From: CAYMYN01 sp964394665
GTDB lineage: Bacteria > Planctomycetota > UBA1135 > GCA-002686595
Assembly (NCBI GenBank): GCA_964394665.1
Contig: CAYMYN010000004.1
Span: 186,001 to 250,000, forward strand
Direction of reading: 5' to 3'
DNA: 64,000 nucleotides
Shown: one piece after another, positions 50,739 through 61,200 of the stretch
How positions within the stretch are numbered: the first letter of the stretch is position 1
Layout of the letters: each line of letters opens with the position of its first letter
The notes under the pieces: model-generated
What the model saw: the letters and a program-made list of their open reading frames with translations, nothing else
Databases searched by the model: none
What the model was told of the DNA's origin: nothing
Translations under genes and position numbers: made by a program

Positions 50739-51803
50739 ATGATCACGATGGAAGAGTTGCTCTCCCTGATGGTTCGTCAGGGAGGCTCGGACTTGCACCT
50801 CTCGGTTGCGTCCCCGCCCCGCATCCGCGTGGACGGGATGCTGCTCCCGGTCGAGGCACCCCCGCTGAATCCCGACGACACCCGTCGGTTGTCCACGAGC
50901 GTGCTCAACTCGGACCAGATCGCGACCCTGGACCGAGACCTCGAGCTCGACTGCTCCTTCGGGTTGGAGGGACACGGCCGCTTCCGGGCCAACGTGTTCT
51001 ACCAACAGGGCTCCGTGGCGGCCGTCCTGCGCTCGATCCCCGACCAGATCCCGACCTTCGAGAAGCTCGGGATGCCGGTCGACGTCTGCACCCGCATCTG
51101 CGGCCTGCGGGCCGGTCTGGTGCTCGTGACGGGCGCGACGGGCTCGGGCAAGTCGACCTCGCTGGCCGCGATGATCAACCACCTCAATCAGTCGCGCCAG
51201 GCCCACATCGTCACGATCGAGGACCCGGTCGAGTTCACCCACAAACACGGGAACTGCGTGGTCACGCAGCGCGAGGTCGGCGGCGACACGCGCAGCTTCC
51301 AGAAGGCCCTGCGCAGCGTGCTTCGCCAGGACCCCGACATCGTCCTGGTGGGCGAGCTCCGCGACCACGAGACGATCGAAGCCGCGCTGACGCTGGCGGA
51401 GACCGGTCACCTGACCTTCGCCACCCTGCACACCTCCGATGCGGTCCAGACCGTCAACCGCATCGTGGACGTGTTCCCGGCCCACCAGCAGGCCCAGGTG
51501 CGCACCCAGCTCTCGTTCTCGCTCGAGGCGGTCTTCTCGCAGCAGCTCCTGCCGTTGGCCGAGGGCCGCGGCCGCGCGTTGGCGATGGAGATCATGACCA
51601 TGACCCCGGGCATCCGGGCGCTGATCCGGGACGCCAAGTCGCACCAGATCTACTCGCACATCCAGACCGGGAGTCGGCTCGGGATGCGCACGATGGCCCA
51701 GTCTCTGTCCGACCTGGTTCGCCGCGGCAAGGTGAACGTCGTCGACGCGGAGATGTCGGTCAGCGATCCCTCCGAGCTGCGAAGCCTCATCCGGGCCGCC
51801 TGA
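50739..51803 (+). CDS. pilT: Type IV pilus retraction ATPase PilT
   Basis: A 354-residue canonical PilT. The N-terminal PAS-like part has GGSDLHLSVASPPRIRVDG. Walker A is GATGSGKST (about residue 131), with Asp box TIEDPVEFTHKH, Walker B DIVLVGELRDHETIEAA, His box GHLTFATLHTSDA and the family motif FSLEAVFSQQLLPL. It powers pilus depolymerisation (twitching). Its TGA overlaps the pilB ATG. GGAGG lies 8-12 bases before its ATG. Confidence 0.94.
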   Translation: MITMEELLSLMVRQGGSDLHLSVASPPRIRVDGMLLPVEAPPLNPDDTRRLSTSVLNSDQIATLDRDLELDCSFGLEGHGRFRANVFYQQGSVAAVLRSIPDQIPTFEKLGMPVDVCTRICGLRAGLVLVTGATGSGKSTSLAAMINHLNQSRQAHIVTIEDPVEFTHKHGNCVVTQREVGGDTRSFQKALRSVLRQDPDIVLVGELRDHETIEAALTLAETGHLTFATLHTSDAVQTVNRIVDVFPAHQQAQVRTQLSFSLEAVFSQQLLPLAEGRGRALAMEIMTMTPGIRALIRDAKSHQIYSHIQTGSRLGMRTMAQSLSDLVRRGKVNVVDAEMSVSDPSELRSLIRAA

Positions 51804-53527
51804 TGGTCCGCGCCTCGAGCAAGATCCGGCGCCTCCTGCTGGATGCCGGGCTGGTCCAGAGCGAGGACTGGGAAGCCGCGCGCGAGCGCGGTGGGGACGT
51901 GCTGCGCCAGCTCGTCCTCCAGGGCGTGCTCGAGGAGGGTTCGCTGCTCGAGACCCTGGGCATGGCCTGCGGCCTACCGCCGGTGGACGTGGCCCGGATC
52001 CGGCCCGACGGCGCCGCCGTGGACAGCCTCCCGCAGGAGACCTGCATCGAGCACGGCGTCCTGCCCATCGCGCGCAACGGGGACGAGCTCACGCTCGCCC
52101 TGAGCGACCCCTTCGACGTCCTCTTGCTGGACGACCTGCGGCGCATGACCGGCTGCCGCATCCACCAGGTCGTCAGCCACTCGGCGGCCATCTCCGCGGC
52201 CCTCGAGCGCCTGTTCGACCGAGGTCAGAAACAGGTCGACGACCTCCTCGGTCAGGTCGGAGGCGTCGGTGAGATCCAGGTCGGCGTGGAAGAGCGCGCC
52301 GAGGATCTCGAGACCATGGCCGCCCAGGGCGACGACGCGCCCGCGGTCAAGCTGGTGAACGTGATTCTGCTGCGGGCGCTGAAGGACAAGGCCAGCGACA
52401 TCCACATCGAGCCGCAGGAGCGCAACGTCACCGTCCGCTACCGAATCGATGGACGGCTGCGGGTCGTGATGTCGCCGCCCAAGTCCATCCACCCCGCCCT
52501 GCTCAGCCGCCTGAAGATCCTGGCCTCGCTCGACATCGCCGAGCGCCACAAGCCCCAGGACGGCAAGTTCCAGATCCGCTACGAGAGCCGCCAAATCGAC
52601 TTCCGTCTCTCCATCCTGCCCGTCGTGGGTGGCGAGAAGGCGGTGATGCGCATCCTCGACACGGGGGCCATGTCCCTCAAGCTCGACAAGATGGGCTACG
52701 AGGAGCGCTCCCTGCGAGACATCCGCAAGGCGATCGAGTCGCCGTACGGGATGTTGCTCATCACCGGACCGACGGGCTCCGGCAAGTCGACGACGCTGTA
52801 CTCGTGCGTGCAGGAAGTGGCCTGCCCGGAGATCAACGTCACGACCGTCGAGGACCCGGTCGAGTACAAGATGGACGGCATCGCCCAGGTGCCGGTCAAC
52901 CCCAAGCGGGGCATGACCTTCGCGGGGGCCCTGCGCTCGATCCTGCGTCAGGACCCGGACGTCGTGCTCGTGGGCGAGATCCGTGACACCGAGACGGCCG
53001 ACATCGCGGTCAAGGCCGCGCTCACGGGCCACCTCGTGCTCTCGACCCTGCACACGAACGACGCCGCCAGCACGATCACGCGTCTGATCGACATGGGCGT
53101 GGACCCGTTCATGGTGTCCAGCTCGCTCCTGTGCATCGGGGCCCAGCGCCTCGCGCGCAAGCTGTGCGAGTCCTGCCGCAAGCCGCTCGAGGTCCCCGAG
53201 CGGGAGCTGCTCTCGGTCGGCTTCAGGAAAGCAGAGCTCGAGAACCTGCAGCTCTTCGCCGCCAACCCGACCGGGTGTCCGAGGTGCTCCGGTGGATACC
53301 GCGGACGCTTCGCCATCCTGGAGACGCTGTTCCTGGATGAAACGCTCAAGCGCATGGTCGTCGAGGGACGATCGGTGCACGACATCAAGTCCGAGGCGAT
53401 CCGCCAGGGCATGCAGACCCTCCGGCGCATCGGGATCCTGAATGCGATCCGCGGCCGGACCTCGCTCGAAGAGGTCCTGCGCGTGACCCTCGAGGACGAC
53501 CGTTCCCACGTGGAGAGCCAGCAGTGA
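51803..53527 (+). CDS. pilB: Type IV pilus/type II secretion assembly ATPase PilB/GspE
   Basis: A 574-residue extension ATPase. N-terminal GspE-N type domain (LVQSEDWEAARERGGDVLRQLV), then the core: DKASDIHIEPQE, Walker A GPTGSGKST (about 322), Asp box TVEDPVEYKMDGI, Walker B DVVLVGEIRDTET, His box GHLVLSTLHTNDA. A zinc-binding C-terminal segment carries LCESC and GCPRC. It assembles the pilin encoded at 55198 together with PilC. It is flanked by overlapping pilT and pilC. Confidence 0.94.
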   Translation: MVRASSKIRRLLLDAGLVQSEDWEAARERGGDVLRQLVLQGVLEEGSLLETLGMACGLPPVDVARIRPDGAAVDSLPQETCIEHGVLPIARNGDELTLALSDPFDVLLLDDLRRMTGCRIHQVVSHSAAISAALERLFDRGQKQVDDLLGQVGGVGEIQVGVEERAEDLETMAAQGDDAPAVKLVNVILLRALKDKASDIHIEPQERNVTVRYRIDGRLRVVMSPPKSIHPALLSRLKILASLDIAERHKPQDGKFQIRYESRQIDFRLSILPVVGGEKAVMRILDTGAMSLKLDKMGYEERSLRDIRKAIESPYGMLLITGPTGSGKSTTLYSCVQEVACPEINVTTVEDPVEYKMDGIAQVPVNPKRGMTFAGALRSILRQDPDVVLVGEIRDTETADIAVKAALTGHLVLSTLHTNDAASTITRLIDMGVDPFMVSSSLLCIGAQRLARKLCESCRKPLEVPERELLSVGFRKAELENLQLFAANPTGCPRCSGGYRGRFAILETLFLDETLKRMVVEGRSVHDIKSEAIRQGMQTLRRIGILNAIRGRTSLEEVLRVTLEDDRSHVESQQ

Positions 53528-54765
53528 CGAACTTCCGCTACGCAGCCAAGGGCCCCGGCGGCAAGACCGTGGAAGGGACCATCGACGCCTCGGACCGGCA
53601 GGAAGCCGTGGCCGAGCTGCGGCGCCAGAACCTGGTCGTCGTACGCGTGGACGAGGCGGCGGCGGGGCGTGCGCCGCAGGCCAAGCGCAAGGGCTTGGGC
53701 TCCATCACGCTCGGCAAGACCAAGCCCTCCGCGAAGCGCATCGAGCGTGTGATCTTCACGCGCCAGTTGGCGACCATGATCGGATCGGGCTTGTCCCTGA
53801 TCGAGTCGCTGGGTGTGTTGGAGGAACAGGCCGAGTCGCCCGGCATGAAGGCGACCTGCGCGAAGCTCATCGAGCAGGTCCGCGGCGGCGTCGACCTCTC
53901 GGTGGCCATGGAGCAGTGCCCCAAGGCCTTCAGCCCGCTGTACGTGTCGATGGTGCGCGCGGGCGAGGTCTCGGGCCAGATGGACATCATCATGGAGCGT
54001 CTGGCCGACTACCTCGAGTCCAGCGAGGAGCTGCGGCGCGAGATCCGCTCGGCCATGACCTACCCCTGCGTGTCCTTGGTCCTGGTGCTGGGGATCACGG
54101 GCTTCCTGATGATCGGGGTCGTACCCGGGTTCCGCGACGTGTTCGACTCGCTCGACACCGAGCTCCCGGGATTGACCAAGTTCGTCCTGGAGCTCTCGGA
54201 GGGAATGCGCAGGAACTACCTGGCCTGGCTCGGCGGGATCGTCGCGGCCTGGATCGGGCTGGTGGCCTTCAAGAAGACGCGCATGGGCGCGCTGATCTTC
54301 GACGACCTGATCCTGCGCGTGCCCGTCTTCGGTCCGCTCTTCCGCAAGGTCGCGCTGGCGCGCTTCTCGAAGACCTTCGCCACGCTGATCCGCTCGGGCG
54401 TGCCGATCATGGCCACGCTGGACATCGTGGCGGACACGGCCGGAAACCAGGTCGTGACGAAGGTGGTGCTCGACTCGCGCGAAAGCGTCAAGAGCGGCAA
54501 CTTGCTCTCGGAGCCGCTCTCGCGAAGCTCGATCTTCCCGCCCATGGTGACGCGCATGATCGCGATCGGTGAGCGCACCGGGGCCTTGGAGACGCTGCTC
54601 GAGAAGATCTCCGAGTTCTACGACAGCCAGGTCAAGGCGACGGTCAAGTCGCTCACGAGCCTGATCGAACCGATCATGATCACGATCATGGGTGTGCTGG
54701 TGGGCGGCGTCGTGCTGGCCGTGTTCCTGCCCATCCTCGACGTCGTCGGCAAACTCAGCGGCTGA
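53524..54765 (+). CDS. pilC: Type IV pilus inner-membrane platform protein PilC/GspF
   Basis: A 413-residue GspF-family protein with two repeated T2SSF domains: FTRQLATMIGSGLSLIESLGVLEEQ and FSKTFATLIRSGVPIMATLDIVADTAGN. Three to four TM segments are visible, including SLVLVLGITGFLMIGVVP and IMGVLVGGVVLAVFLPIL near the end. N-terminal KGPGGKTVEGTIDASDRQEAV is the usual PilC opening. A GTG start overlaps the pilB stop. Confidence 0.94.
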   Translation: MTNFRYAAKGPGGKTVEGTIDASDRQEAVAELRRQNLVVVRVDEAAAGRAPQAKRKGLGSITLGKTKPSAKRIERVIFTRQLATMIGSGLSLIESLGVLEEQAESPGMKATCAKLIEQVRGGVDLSVAMEQCPKAFSPLYVSMVRAGEVSGQMDIIMERLADYLESSEELRREIRSAMTYPCVSLVLVLGITGFLMIGVVPGFRDVFDSLDTELPGLTKFVLELSEGMRRNYLAWLGGIVAAWIGLVAFKKTRMGALIFDDLILRVPVFGPLFRKVALARFSKTFATLIRSGVPIMATLDIVADTAGNQVVTKVVLDSRESVKSGNLLSEPLSRSSIFPPMVTRMIAIGERTGALETLLEKISEFYDSQVKATVKSLTSLIEPIMITIMGVLVGGVVLAVFLPILDVVGKLSG

Positions 54766-54810
54766 AACCCCGCTCGAGGACGAGGCGCGGCAAAGCGCGG
54801 CCTCCGACGG

Positions 54811-54842
54811 AACCGCCCTCGGCCGCGCCGATGGGCGGTTTC
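54811..54842 (+). terminator. Intrinsic terminator after pilC
   Basis: AACCGCCC (54811-54818) and GGGCGGTT (54833-54840) are extended inside by TCGGC/GCCGA with one bulged T, about 13 bp in all, followed by TC after the TT. It separates pilC from the pilin gene. Confidence 0.65.
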
Positions 54843-55197
54843 GCGCGTTCGTGGGGGAGGCTCGCGACCGGTCGCCTCCGAACCATCCGCGGCTGGCCCT
54901 GCCTCCGGTGACGTAACGCTCCACGGAGAGAACGTCGCCGGGGGTTTCGTGCGGGGTGCTCAAGTCGTCCGCGGGGCGGCGACGACAGGTGGGGCGGAAC
55001 GGGCCGGCGGGGACGACACCCCGCAGGTCGCCTGGCAGGGGGCATCGCTGCCCCGACCCGATCCTCCGGGAGCCTCGGCTCCGGGCAGGGTCGCGGAGGA
55101 CCTGCCGTTCCGGTCCACCGCATCTCCTGAACCACTCAACTGTAGTACTACGACCGAGACGAACCCGGGAACGAACGTCCGGAGGGAAGACACACCA
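54843..55197 (+). promoter_or_regulatory. Leader region of the pilin gene
   Basis: 355 bases without a gene. It contains an AT-richer patch with the 10-base palindrome GTAGTACTAC (55142-55151), 46 bases before the pilin ATG, and a strong ribosome-binding site GGAGGGAAGA (55181-55190). Separate promoter and strong RBS fit high pilin expression. No convincing -35/-10 or sigma-54 pair was found. Confidence 0.45.
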
Positions 55198-55923
55198 ATG
55201 ATTCGACGCGGAAACAATGCGGGTTTCACCCTGATCGAACTGATGATCGTGGTTGCGATCATCGCGATCATCGCTTCCATCGCCATCCCCAAGCTCATGA
55301 GTGCGCGTCTGTCGGCCAACGAGTCGGCCGCCGTCGCCACCCTGCGCTCGCTCTCCTCGGCCCAGGCCCAGCTCCAGTCCTCGGCGGCGATCGACACCGA
55401 CGCCGACGGCGGCGGTGAGTACGGCTACTTCGCCGAGCTCGCGGGTACCGTCCCGCTGCGCGTCTCCAACGCCGGTGTTCCGGCTCTGGGCGCGGCCAAC
55501 CAGGACGAGCTCAACCCGTCCGTCCTGTCGGCGGCCTTCGGGGTCGTCAACAACTCGATCGTCTCGCGCTCGGGCTACAACTTCCAGATGTGGCTGCCCG
55601 GCGCCACGGCTGGCGGTGTGACCCCGGGCGTCGCCGAGGCGGCCAACGGCGGTGCCGCCGCGTTCCCGGACTCCGACAACTGCGAGATCCTGTGGGCCTG
55701 CTACGCCTGGCCGATGAACGTCCAGAACACGGGCAACCGCGCCTTCTTCGTCAACCAGGAGGGTGACCTCCTGCAGACCCAGAACCGCGGAGCCGCGGCC
55801 TACGACGGCGTGGCCACGACCCCGACCTTCGACGCGGCCTACACCGTCGCCGGAGACATGGGTTCGCCCCTGGCGATCGGCGTCGCCGGCCAGGACGGCA
55901 ACATCTGGGTCCCGGTCCAGTGA
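55198..55923 (+). CDS. pilA: Type IV pilin / major pseudopilin
   Basis: This 241-residue prepilin has a short leader MIRRGNNAG with cleavage before F10 (GFTLIELM). The mature protein has Glu at +5 (E14), then the hydrophobic helix MIVVAIIAIIASIAIPKL (16-33). The globular part is Asn/Gly/Ala-rich with a possible Cys pair (DNCEILWACYAW), resembling GspG-like/major pilins. Independent leader and strong RBS fit the major subunit of the pilus made by PilB/PilC. The closing hairpin is shared with tatD. Confidence 0.92.
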   Translation: MIRRGNNAGFTLIELMIVVAIIAIIASIAIPKLMSARLSANESAAVATLRSLSSAQAQLQSSAAIDTDADGGGEYGYFAELAGTVPLRVSNAGVPALGAANQDELNPSVLSAAFGVVNNSIVSRSGYNFQMWLPGATAGGVTPGVAEAANGGAAAFPDSDNCEILWACYAWPMNVQNTGNRAFFVNQEGDLLQTQNRGAAAYDGVATTPTFDAAYTVAGDMGSPLAIGVAGQDGNIWVPVQ

Positions 55924-55949
55924 TCCACGGGACCATCTGACTTCAGCAC

Positions 55950-55982
55950 GCGGGGCGCGGCCGGAACACGGTCGCGCCCCGC
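55950..55982. terminator. Bidirectional hairpin between pilin gene and tatD
   Basis: GCGGGGCGCGGCCG (55950-55963) pairs with CGGTCGCGCCCCGC (55969-55982) with one G-U pair and loop GAACA. It lies between the convergent stops of the pilin gene and tatD. Confidence 0.7.
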
Positions 55983-55999
55983 TCGCGTTCGGGGCACCG

Positions 56000-56782
56000 T
56001 CAGGCCTGTTCGTCGAGGGAGGATTCGAGGCCGAACAGCCGGCTCGCGTTGGAGCTGGTCGCGCGGGCGAGCGCGTCGGGGTGCACGCCCCGCAGCTCCG
56101 CCAGGCGCTCGAGGACCGCGCGCACCAGGGCCGGTTCGTTGCGCTTCCCGCGCTGCCCCTGGGGCGCGAGGAAGGGGCAGTCGGTCTCGATCAGCAGGCG
56201 CTCCGGCGGGCACAGCCGCGCGGCCTCTCGGATGTGCTCGTTCTTTGGGTAGGTGAGGACCCCGGAGAACGAGATGTAGAAGCCGAGCTCGAGGTAGGTC
56301 GGCAGCTCCTCCGGCCCCATCGTGTAGCAGTGCATGACCCCACGCACCCCGGGGCGCTCGGCCAGGAGGCGCGCGGTGTCGGGGTGAGCGTCACGGGAGT
56401 GGACGACGAGGGGCTTGTCCAGACGCCGCGCGAGCTCGATCTGCCAGCGGAAGCCGGCGTGCTGCGCTTCGCGCGGCGAGTACTCCTTGAAGTAGTCGAG
56501 ACCGGTTTCGCCGACGGCGACGCACTCGGGGCGCGCGCAGAGCTCCTCGAGCTGAGCACGCTCGAGCGGGCCGAGCGACTGCGCGTCGTGGGGGTGCAGC
56601 CCGGCGGTGGGGTAGAGCCCAGCGCGGCCGCGGCACAGCTCGAAGGCCGCGCGGGAACTGGGTAGGTCCGTGCCGACGATGACCATGCGCCCGACACCCG
56701 CCCGGCGGGCGCGGTCCAGCACTTCCTCGAGGTCCGCGGAGAAGGCGTCCCAGAACAGGTGCGCGTGCGTGTCGGTGATCAT
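56000..56782 (-). CDS. tatD: TatD-family metal-dependent hydrolase
   Basis: A 260-residue TIM-barrel hydrolase. Metal ligands are in TDTHAHLFWD (H6, H8), GETGLDYFKEYSPREAQ (Glu), VVHSRDAHPDT, MHCYTMG and LLIETDCPFLAPQGQRGKRNEP (Asp). TatD proteins are 3'-5' DNA exonucleases linked to DNA repair. The start at 56782 fits MITDTHAH. It lies 14 bases after the upstream helical-repeat lipoprotein gene, so the two likely form an operon. Confidence 0.94.
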   Translation of the reverse strand: MITDTHAHLFWDAFSADLEEVLDRARRAGVGRMVIVGTDLPSSRAAFELCRGRAGLYPTAGLHPHDAQSLGPLERAQLEELCARPECVAVGETGLDYFKEYSPREAQHAGFRWQIELARRLDKPLVVHSRDAHPDTARLLAERPGVRGVMHCYTMGPEELPTYLELGFYISFSGVLTYPKNEHIREAARLCPPERLLIETDCPFLAPQGQRGKRNEPALVRAVLERLAELRGVHPDALARATSSNASRLFGLESSLDEQA

Positions 56783-56796
56783 GGCCTGGGGCTCGA

Positions 56797-57765
56797 TCAC
56801 TCGCAGTTCTCGCGCAGCATGTCGAGCAGGAAGGCCAGCATGTTGCCGTCGGCCTCGCGGTCGGCCACGCGCCGGAACACCTCGCACGCCGACTCGGCCG
56901 GCGCGGAGTCGCGCAGGGCCTGGGCGGCCTTGCGGCGGATGTAGGCGTTGCCGGTCGACTCGACCAAGAGGGCCTCGAGCACGCTCCTGGCGTATGGGCC
57001 GGGGTAGTTCCCGAGTTCCTGGACCGCGAAGTGACGGGCGGCATCCTCCATCCACAGGTTGGTGGCCACGTCGGAGAGGATCAACGTCGGGTCCAGGCCC
57101 GTCTTGCGTGCCGCCGTCGCGTAGCCGCGGACCAGGAACTCGTCCGGCGGCATCGTCTTGTTCGGCTTGCCGCGTTTCCGGAGGTACGGCTCGAGCAGCT
57201 CCAATGCGGCCTCGGGCGAGGTTTCGGAGAGGAACTCGACCGCGAAAGTGCGCACGGCGAAGTCGTGTCCGTACTCGTCGATCAGGCGGATCAAGATCGG
57301 CCGCGCGACGTCGGGCGCCGCGTACGCGCCGACCTCGAGCAGGCCGCGCCGGACGAGCGGATCCCGGACGTTCGAGTCCCGCAGGCGTCGCAGCGCCGCC
57401 ACGCCGACCTCGGGCGCGGCGCCGCGCAGTTCCTCGCGCAGGGCGCGGCCGGCGTGCAGCCAGCGGTCGTGGTGGTCGCTCGTGAGGTTCGGATCGATCG
57501 GGGTCAGGGCCGCGACCAGCCGGTCGATCGACTCCTCGCCCCGCGCTGTCGAAGCGGGCAGCTCGAGGCCCCGCGCGGTGAGCGTCAGGGAGTCGATCTG
57601 TCGGGACTCGGAGTCCGCGCCCGGCGCACCGTCGCAGGCGGCGAGCCCCGCGGCAGCGACGAGGGTCAGGGCGAGCATCCAGCGACGGGCGCGGGCGTGC
57701 GGATCCGCACGGCGTGCGAGCGGAGAGTGGGCGGGGCGGGGCGCGGGCGTCGGCATGGGGGGCAT
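56797..57765 (-). CDS. Helical-repeat (HEAT-like) lipoprotein
   Basis: A 322-residue protein from the ATG at 57765. A long positively charged n-region is followed by LTLVAAAGLAAC (lipobox LAAC). The mature part is alpha-helical, with repeats such as GVAALRRLRDSNVRDPLVRRGLLEVGAYAAPDVARPILIRLI and AARHFAVQELGNYPGPYARSVLEALLVES, resembling HEAT repeats. No catalytic motif is seen. Likely a periplasmic scaffold. It is transcribed with tatD and divergently from the large lipoprotein gene at 58220. Confidence 0.75.
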   Translation of the reverse strand: MPPMPTPAPRPAHSPLARRADPHARARRWMLALTLVAAAGLAACDGAPGADSESRQIDSLTLTARGLELPASTARGEESIDRLVAALTPIDPNLTSDHHDRWLHAGRALREELRGAAPEVGVAALRRLRDSNVRDPLVRRGLLEVGAYAAPDVARPILIRLIDEYGHDFAVRTFAVEFLSETSPEAALELLEPYLRKRGKPNKTMPPDEFLVRGYATAARKTGLDPTLILSDVATNLWMEDAARHFAVQELGNYPGPYARSVLEALLVESTGNAYIRRKAAQALRDSAPAESACEVFRRVADREADGNMLAFLLDMLRENCE

Positions 57766-58219
57766 GGGGTGGGGCGGAGGAGCGGGGGGGCGCCTCCTCG
57801 GATCGGCATGGATCTTGTGTTCTGGGGCCTCTCCGGGCACGGGCAGCCTCGGCCCGGGGCCTCCGTTCCTTCCTAGCTCGGATGCCGCGACGCCGCGGCG
57901 CGGACCGCAGCGCCGGCTACCCGAGCACGGCGCCAGTTGCCCGAGCACGGGGAGCGCGCGGCCTGGGCCGCGCACGATACCGCCATCGGCCCCCCCTCGC
58001 CCGGTCGGGCGCCGCGCGCAACTCCCACGCCAGGGGTCGCGTGCGCTCCGCGCGGCCCTGCCAGCCGCGCCCCGCGCCGCGCTCGCGGCCCGTTCCCCTG
58101 GCCCGGGCCCGCGCGGGTATCTATAGTGCCCCGCCCCTCGGCACGGTCCTTCGACCCGGTGCCACGGGCCGGATCGCTGGGGGCCCCTCGGGGTCCCCGA
58201 TGCCTCCCTCCTCCCGACG
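57766..58219. promoter_or_regulatory. Divergent intergenic region
   Basis: 454 bases between two divergently transcribed lipoprotein genes. TATAGT (58122-58127), in an unusually AT-rich patch 93 bases before the + strand start, is a possible -10 but lacks a -35 match. A GGGGCCCC/GGGG palindromic run lies near 58180-58198. Nothing else was recognised. Confidence 0.35.
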
Positions 58220-61200
58220 ATGCCCATGACCGCCAGAACCTCGAGTCGAACCCGATCCCTCGGCCTCCCGGCCCTCGGCCTCGCCCTGCTCCTCTCTGGC
58301 TGTTCCGGCGGCGGCGGGGGGGGCGGTGGCGCCTTCTACATCGAGTCCTGCACCCTGGGTTGCGGCAACGGCGTGGGCGGCAACCAGGTGAGCTGCGAGA
58401 TCGTGAACGTCGGCCGCAACCTGGAGATCTCGCTGCTCTTCAGCGAGCCGGTGGACGCCGGCTCCCTGAACAACAGCACGGTCCAGATCATCAACTCGAC
58501 CACGAGCCAGGTCCCGCCCTTCAACTACTCGATCGATCCGAACAACCCGCGGCGGCTGATCGCGCGACCGAACCTCGCCTTCGACTCGCTCGGCAACCCG
58601 GTGTTCGCGCTGGGCCCCGACGAGACCTTCGAGGTGACGATCCCCGGCCTCTCCCAGGGCGACCTCGGCCCGTTCGTGCGCTCCGCTGGCGGGCGTCCCA
58701 ACCTCAGCCGCCTCAAGTGCACGATCCGCACGACCGAGGGCATCGTCGACGCCGTGCCGGGCGCGCCGACCGTCTCGGTGTTCGTCGACACGTTGGCGGC
58801 GAACAACGTCCCGGCCCAGAACGCCTTCAACGTCAAGCTCTCGTCCACGGTGCGCATGGTGTTCAACGACATCATGAACCCGGCGACGCTGGCCAACCCG
58901 AGCACCAACCAGGCCACCTTCGTCACGGCCAAGATCGACACGGACGGGAACATCGCGACGACCAACGACCAGGTCCCGATCGATGGCTCGTACGTCTGGA
59001 GCATCGACTTCGCGCTGCTGCGGACCACCCTGACCTTCACGCCGGCGGTGGGCTTCCCCTCGCGCGGCTCGAACCCGGCTGCCCCGCGGCGGATCGTGAT
59101 GGATCTGCCCGCCAACGTGACCGACCTGGTCGGCAACGGCCTCGGGAACCCCGGCAAGGTCGTCTTCACGCCGGAGTTCGTGCCGTTCTCGCCCGTCACC
59201 CTTCCGGACGATGACGGGGAGAGCTTCGTCAACACGGACAACGAGAACACGTCCGAGAGCGGCGCCAGTTGGGGCGCGGCGAGCTTGGGCGGGGTTGCGG
59301 GGCGCCTCTCGGCGGGTCGCACCGGGGGTTCCGGTCGGCTCGGCTCGCTGGTCGTGGACAACGGCCAGACGGTGGTGCTCGACACCGACAGCCAGGAGTT
59401 CCCCCTCCCTGGCCAGACCTGGGGGCTGCTCGACAACTCGCTCGAGGGCGACTACGACCCCCTCGATCCCTCGACCTGGCCGCGGATCACCGTGACCGAC
59501 GGGGCCTTCGAGTTCACGAGCCTGGTGATCCAGTCCGGGGGCCGTCTGGTCCTGACCGGTTCCAACCCCGGACGCGTCTACTCGCGCGGTGACCTCGTCG
59601 TGAACGGCGTCCTCGACGTCTCGGGCGAGACGCCCGTGCCGCACCAGTCGAACGACTGGAAGGGCCTCAACAGCAACGTGATCTTCGGCGGGGCCGGTGG
59701 GGCCGGTGGTCCGAGCGCGGGATCGGGCGGCAAGGGCGGCGATCGCTACGACACCGCGGGCTTCGACACCGGCGGCACCAGCGGGTTCCCCAACGCCACG
59801 ACAGGCACCACGGGCAACATCGCCTTCCCGGGCAACCCGCCGGACAACCCCGGGATCGACAACCGCGGCGCCGACGGCAGCGGCGTCGGGGGTGCGTTCA
59901 GCACCGGCGGACTGGGCGGCGCCTTCTACCCGCCCAACATGCCGCGCACGAACCTGATCAACTCGGCGACGCCGGCCAACATCGGCGATCTCGCCTTCGT
60001 CGTGCTGACGATCGGCACGACGAACGAGTGCCGCGTCCCGATGGTGGGCGGTCCGGGGAGCGGTGGGGCCTACGCCCTGGACGGCGGATCCGCCGCACCG
60101 GCTTCGCCCCACGCCACGGCGCAGTCCGCCACCGGACAGCCCCTCCTGCCCAGCGCTCCGGCCCCCACCCCCGGGGGCGACAACTCGAGCATCGCCCTCG
60201 AGGCCCCGGGTCAGGCGATCCGACGCGCGCTGAACTACGAGCAGAACAACCTGCTGGGCGGCTCGGGCGGCGGCGGCGGTGGGATGCACATCTGGGGCAC
60301 CCGCACGGCCGCGACGTCCAACTGCTTCAGCTCCTCTATCTTCCCCTTCTGGGACCACAGCGCGGCCGGCGGGGGTGGCGGCGGTGGGGCGGTGCAGGTC
60401 TCCTCCGGACGATCCATCGTGGTCAACGGCGTGATCGACGCTTCCGGCGGAGCGGGCGGCAGCGCGACGAACCTCAACGCGCCGATCTCGTTCTGCGCCC
60501 AGCCCGGCACCACCAACGCCCACACCGTCGAGCCGCAGATCTCGAACTGCGGCTCCTTCGCCGCGCCCGGTGGCGGGGGCTCGGGCGGCGCGGTGAAGCT
60601 CAAGGCCCGCACCATCGTCACCTCGGCCCTCGGCGGACGGATCAACGTCCGCGGCGGCGTCGGCGGCGTCGGTGTCGGCGGTTCGGTGGGGGGTGCGGGT
60701 AGCCCGGGCCTCGTGCGCCTCGAGTACCGCGAGCGGCCCATCGGAACGGCGAACCCTGGGTCCTCCACCGATGCGACGCTGTACGCGCCCTCGATCGCGC
60801 CCTTCCTGCCCCTCGATCCGACCTTCAACAACCCGTTCGAGTCGGCGGCGATCCTCTCCCTGGGCGGCATGCCGATCCAGCGCGCGCGGCCGGACTCGTT
60901 CACGGCCAGCATGTCGTGTTGGATGAAGCCCGCGGGGAGCTTCTTCCAACTGACCTTCGACGACGACGGCGCGGGCACGACGCCGGCCGAAATGGCCTGG
61001 AACATGGACGTCGTCTACCTGACGCCCTCCAACCAGCAGGTCCTCTTCCCCTACCGCGGTATCCCCGACCCGGAGCCGACCGACTTCCCCCTGGTCGGCC
61101 AGTCCTTCGAGGAGTTCTTCGGCAACGACCTCAACCACGGTCTGCCGGACAACGTCGGGTCGCTGGTGTCCGTGCGCTTCCAGGGGGCGCGCAGCACGGG

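Noticed and set aside
55033..55048. TGGCAGGGGGCATCGC upstream of the pilin gene as a sigma-54 promoter
   Set aside because: The GG and GC elements are 13 bases apart instead of the strict 12, and the -12 TTGC is absent.
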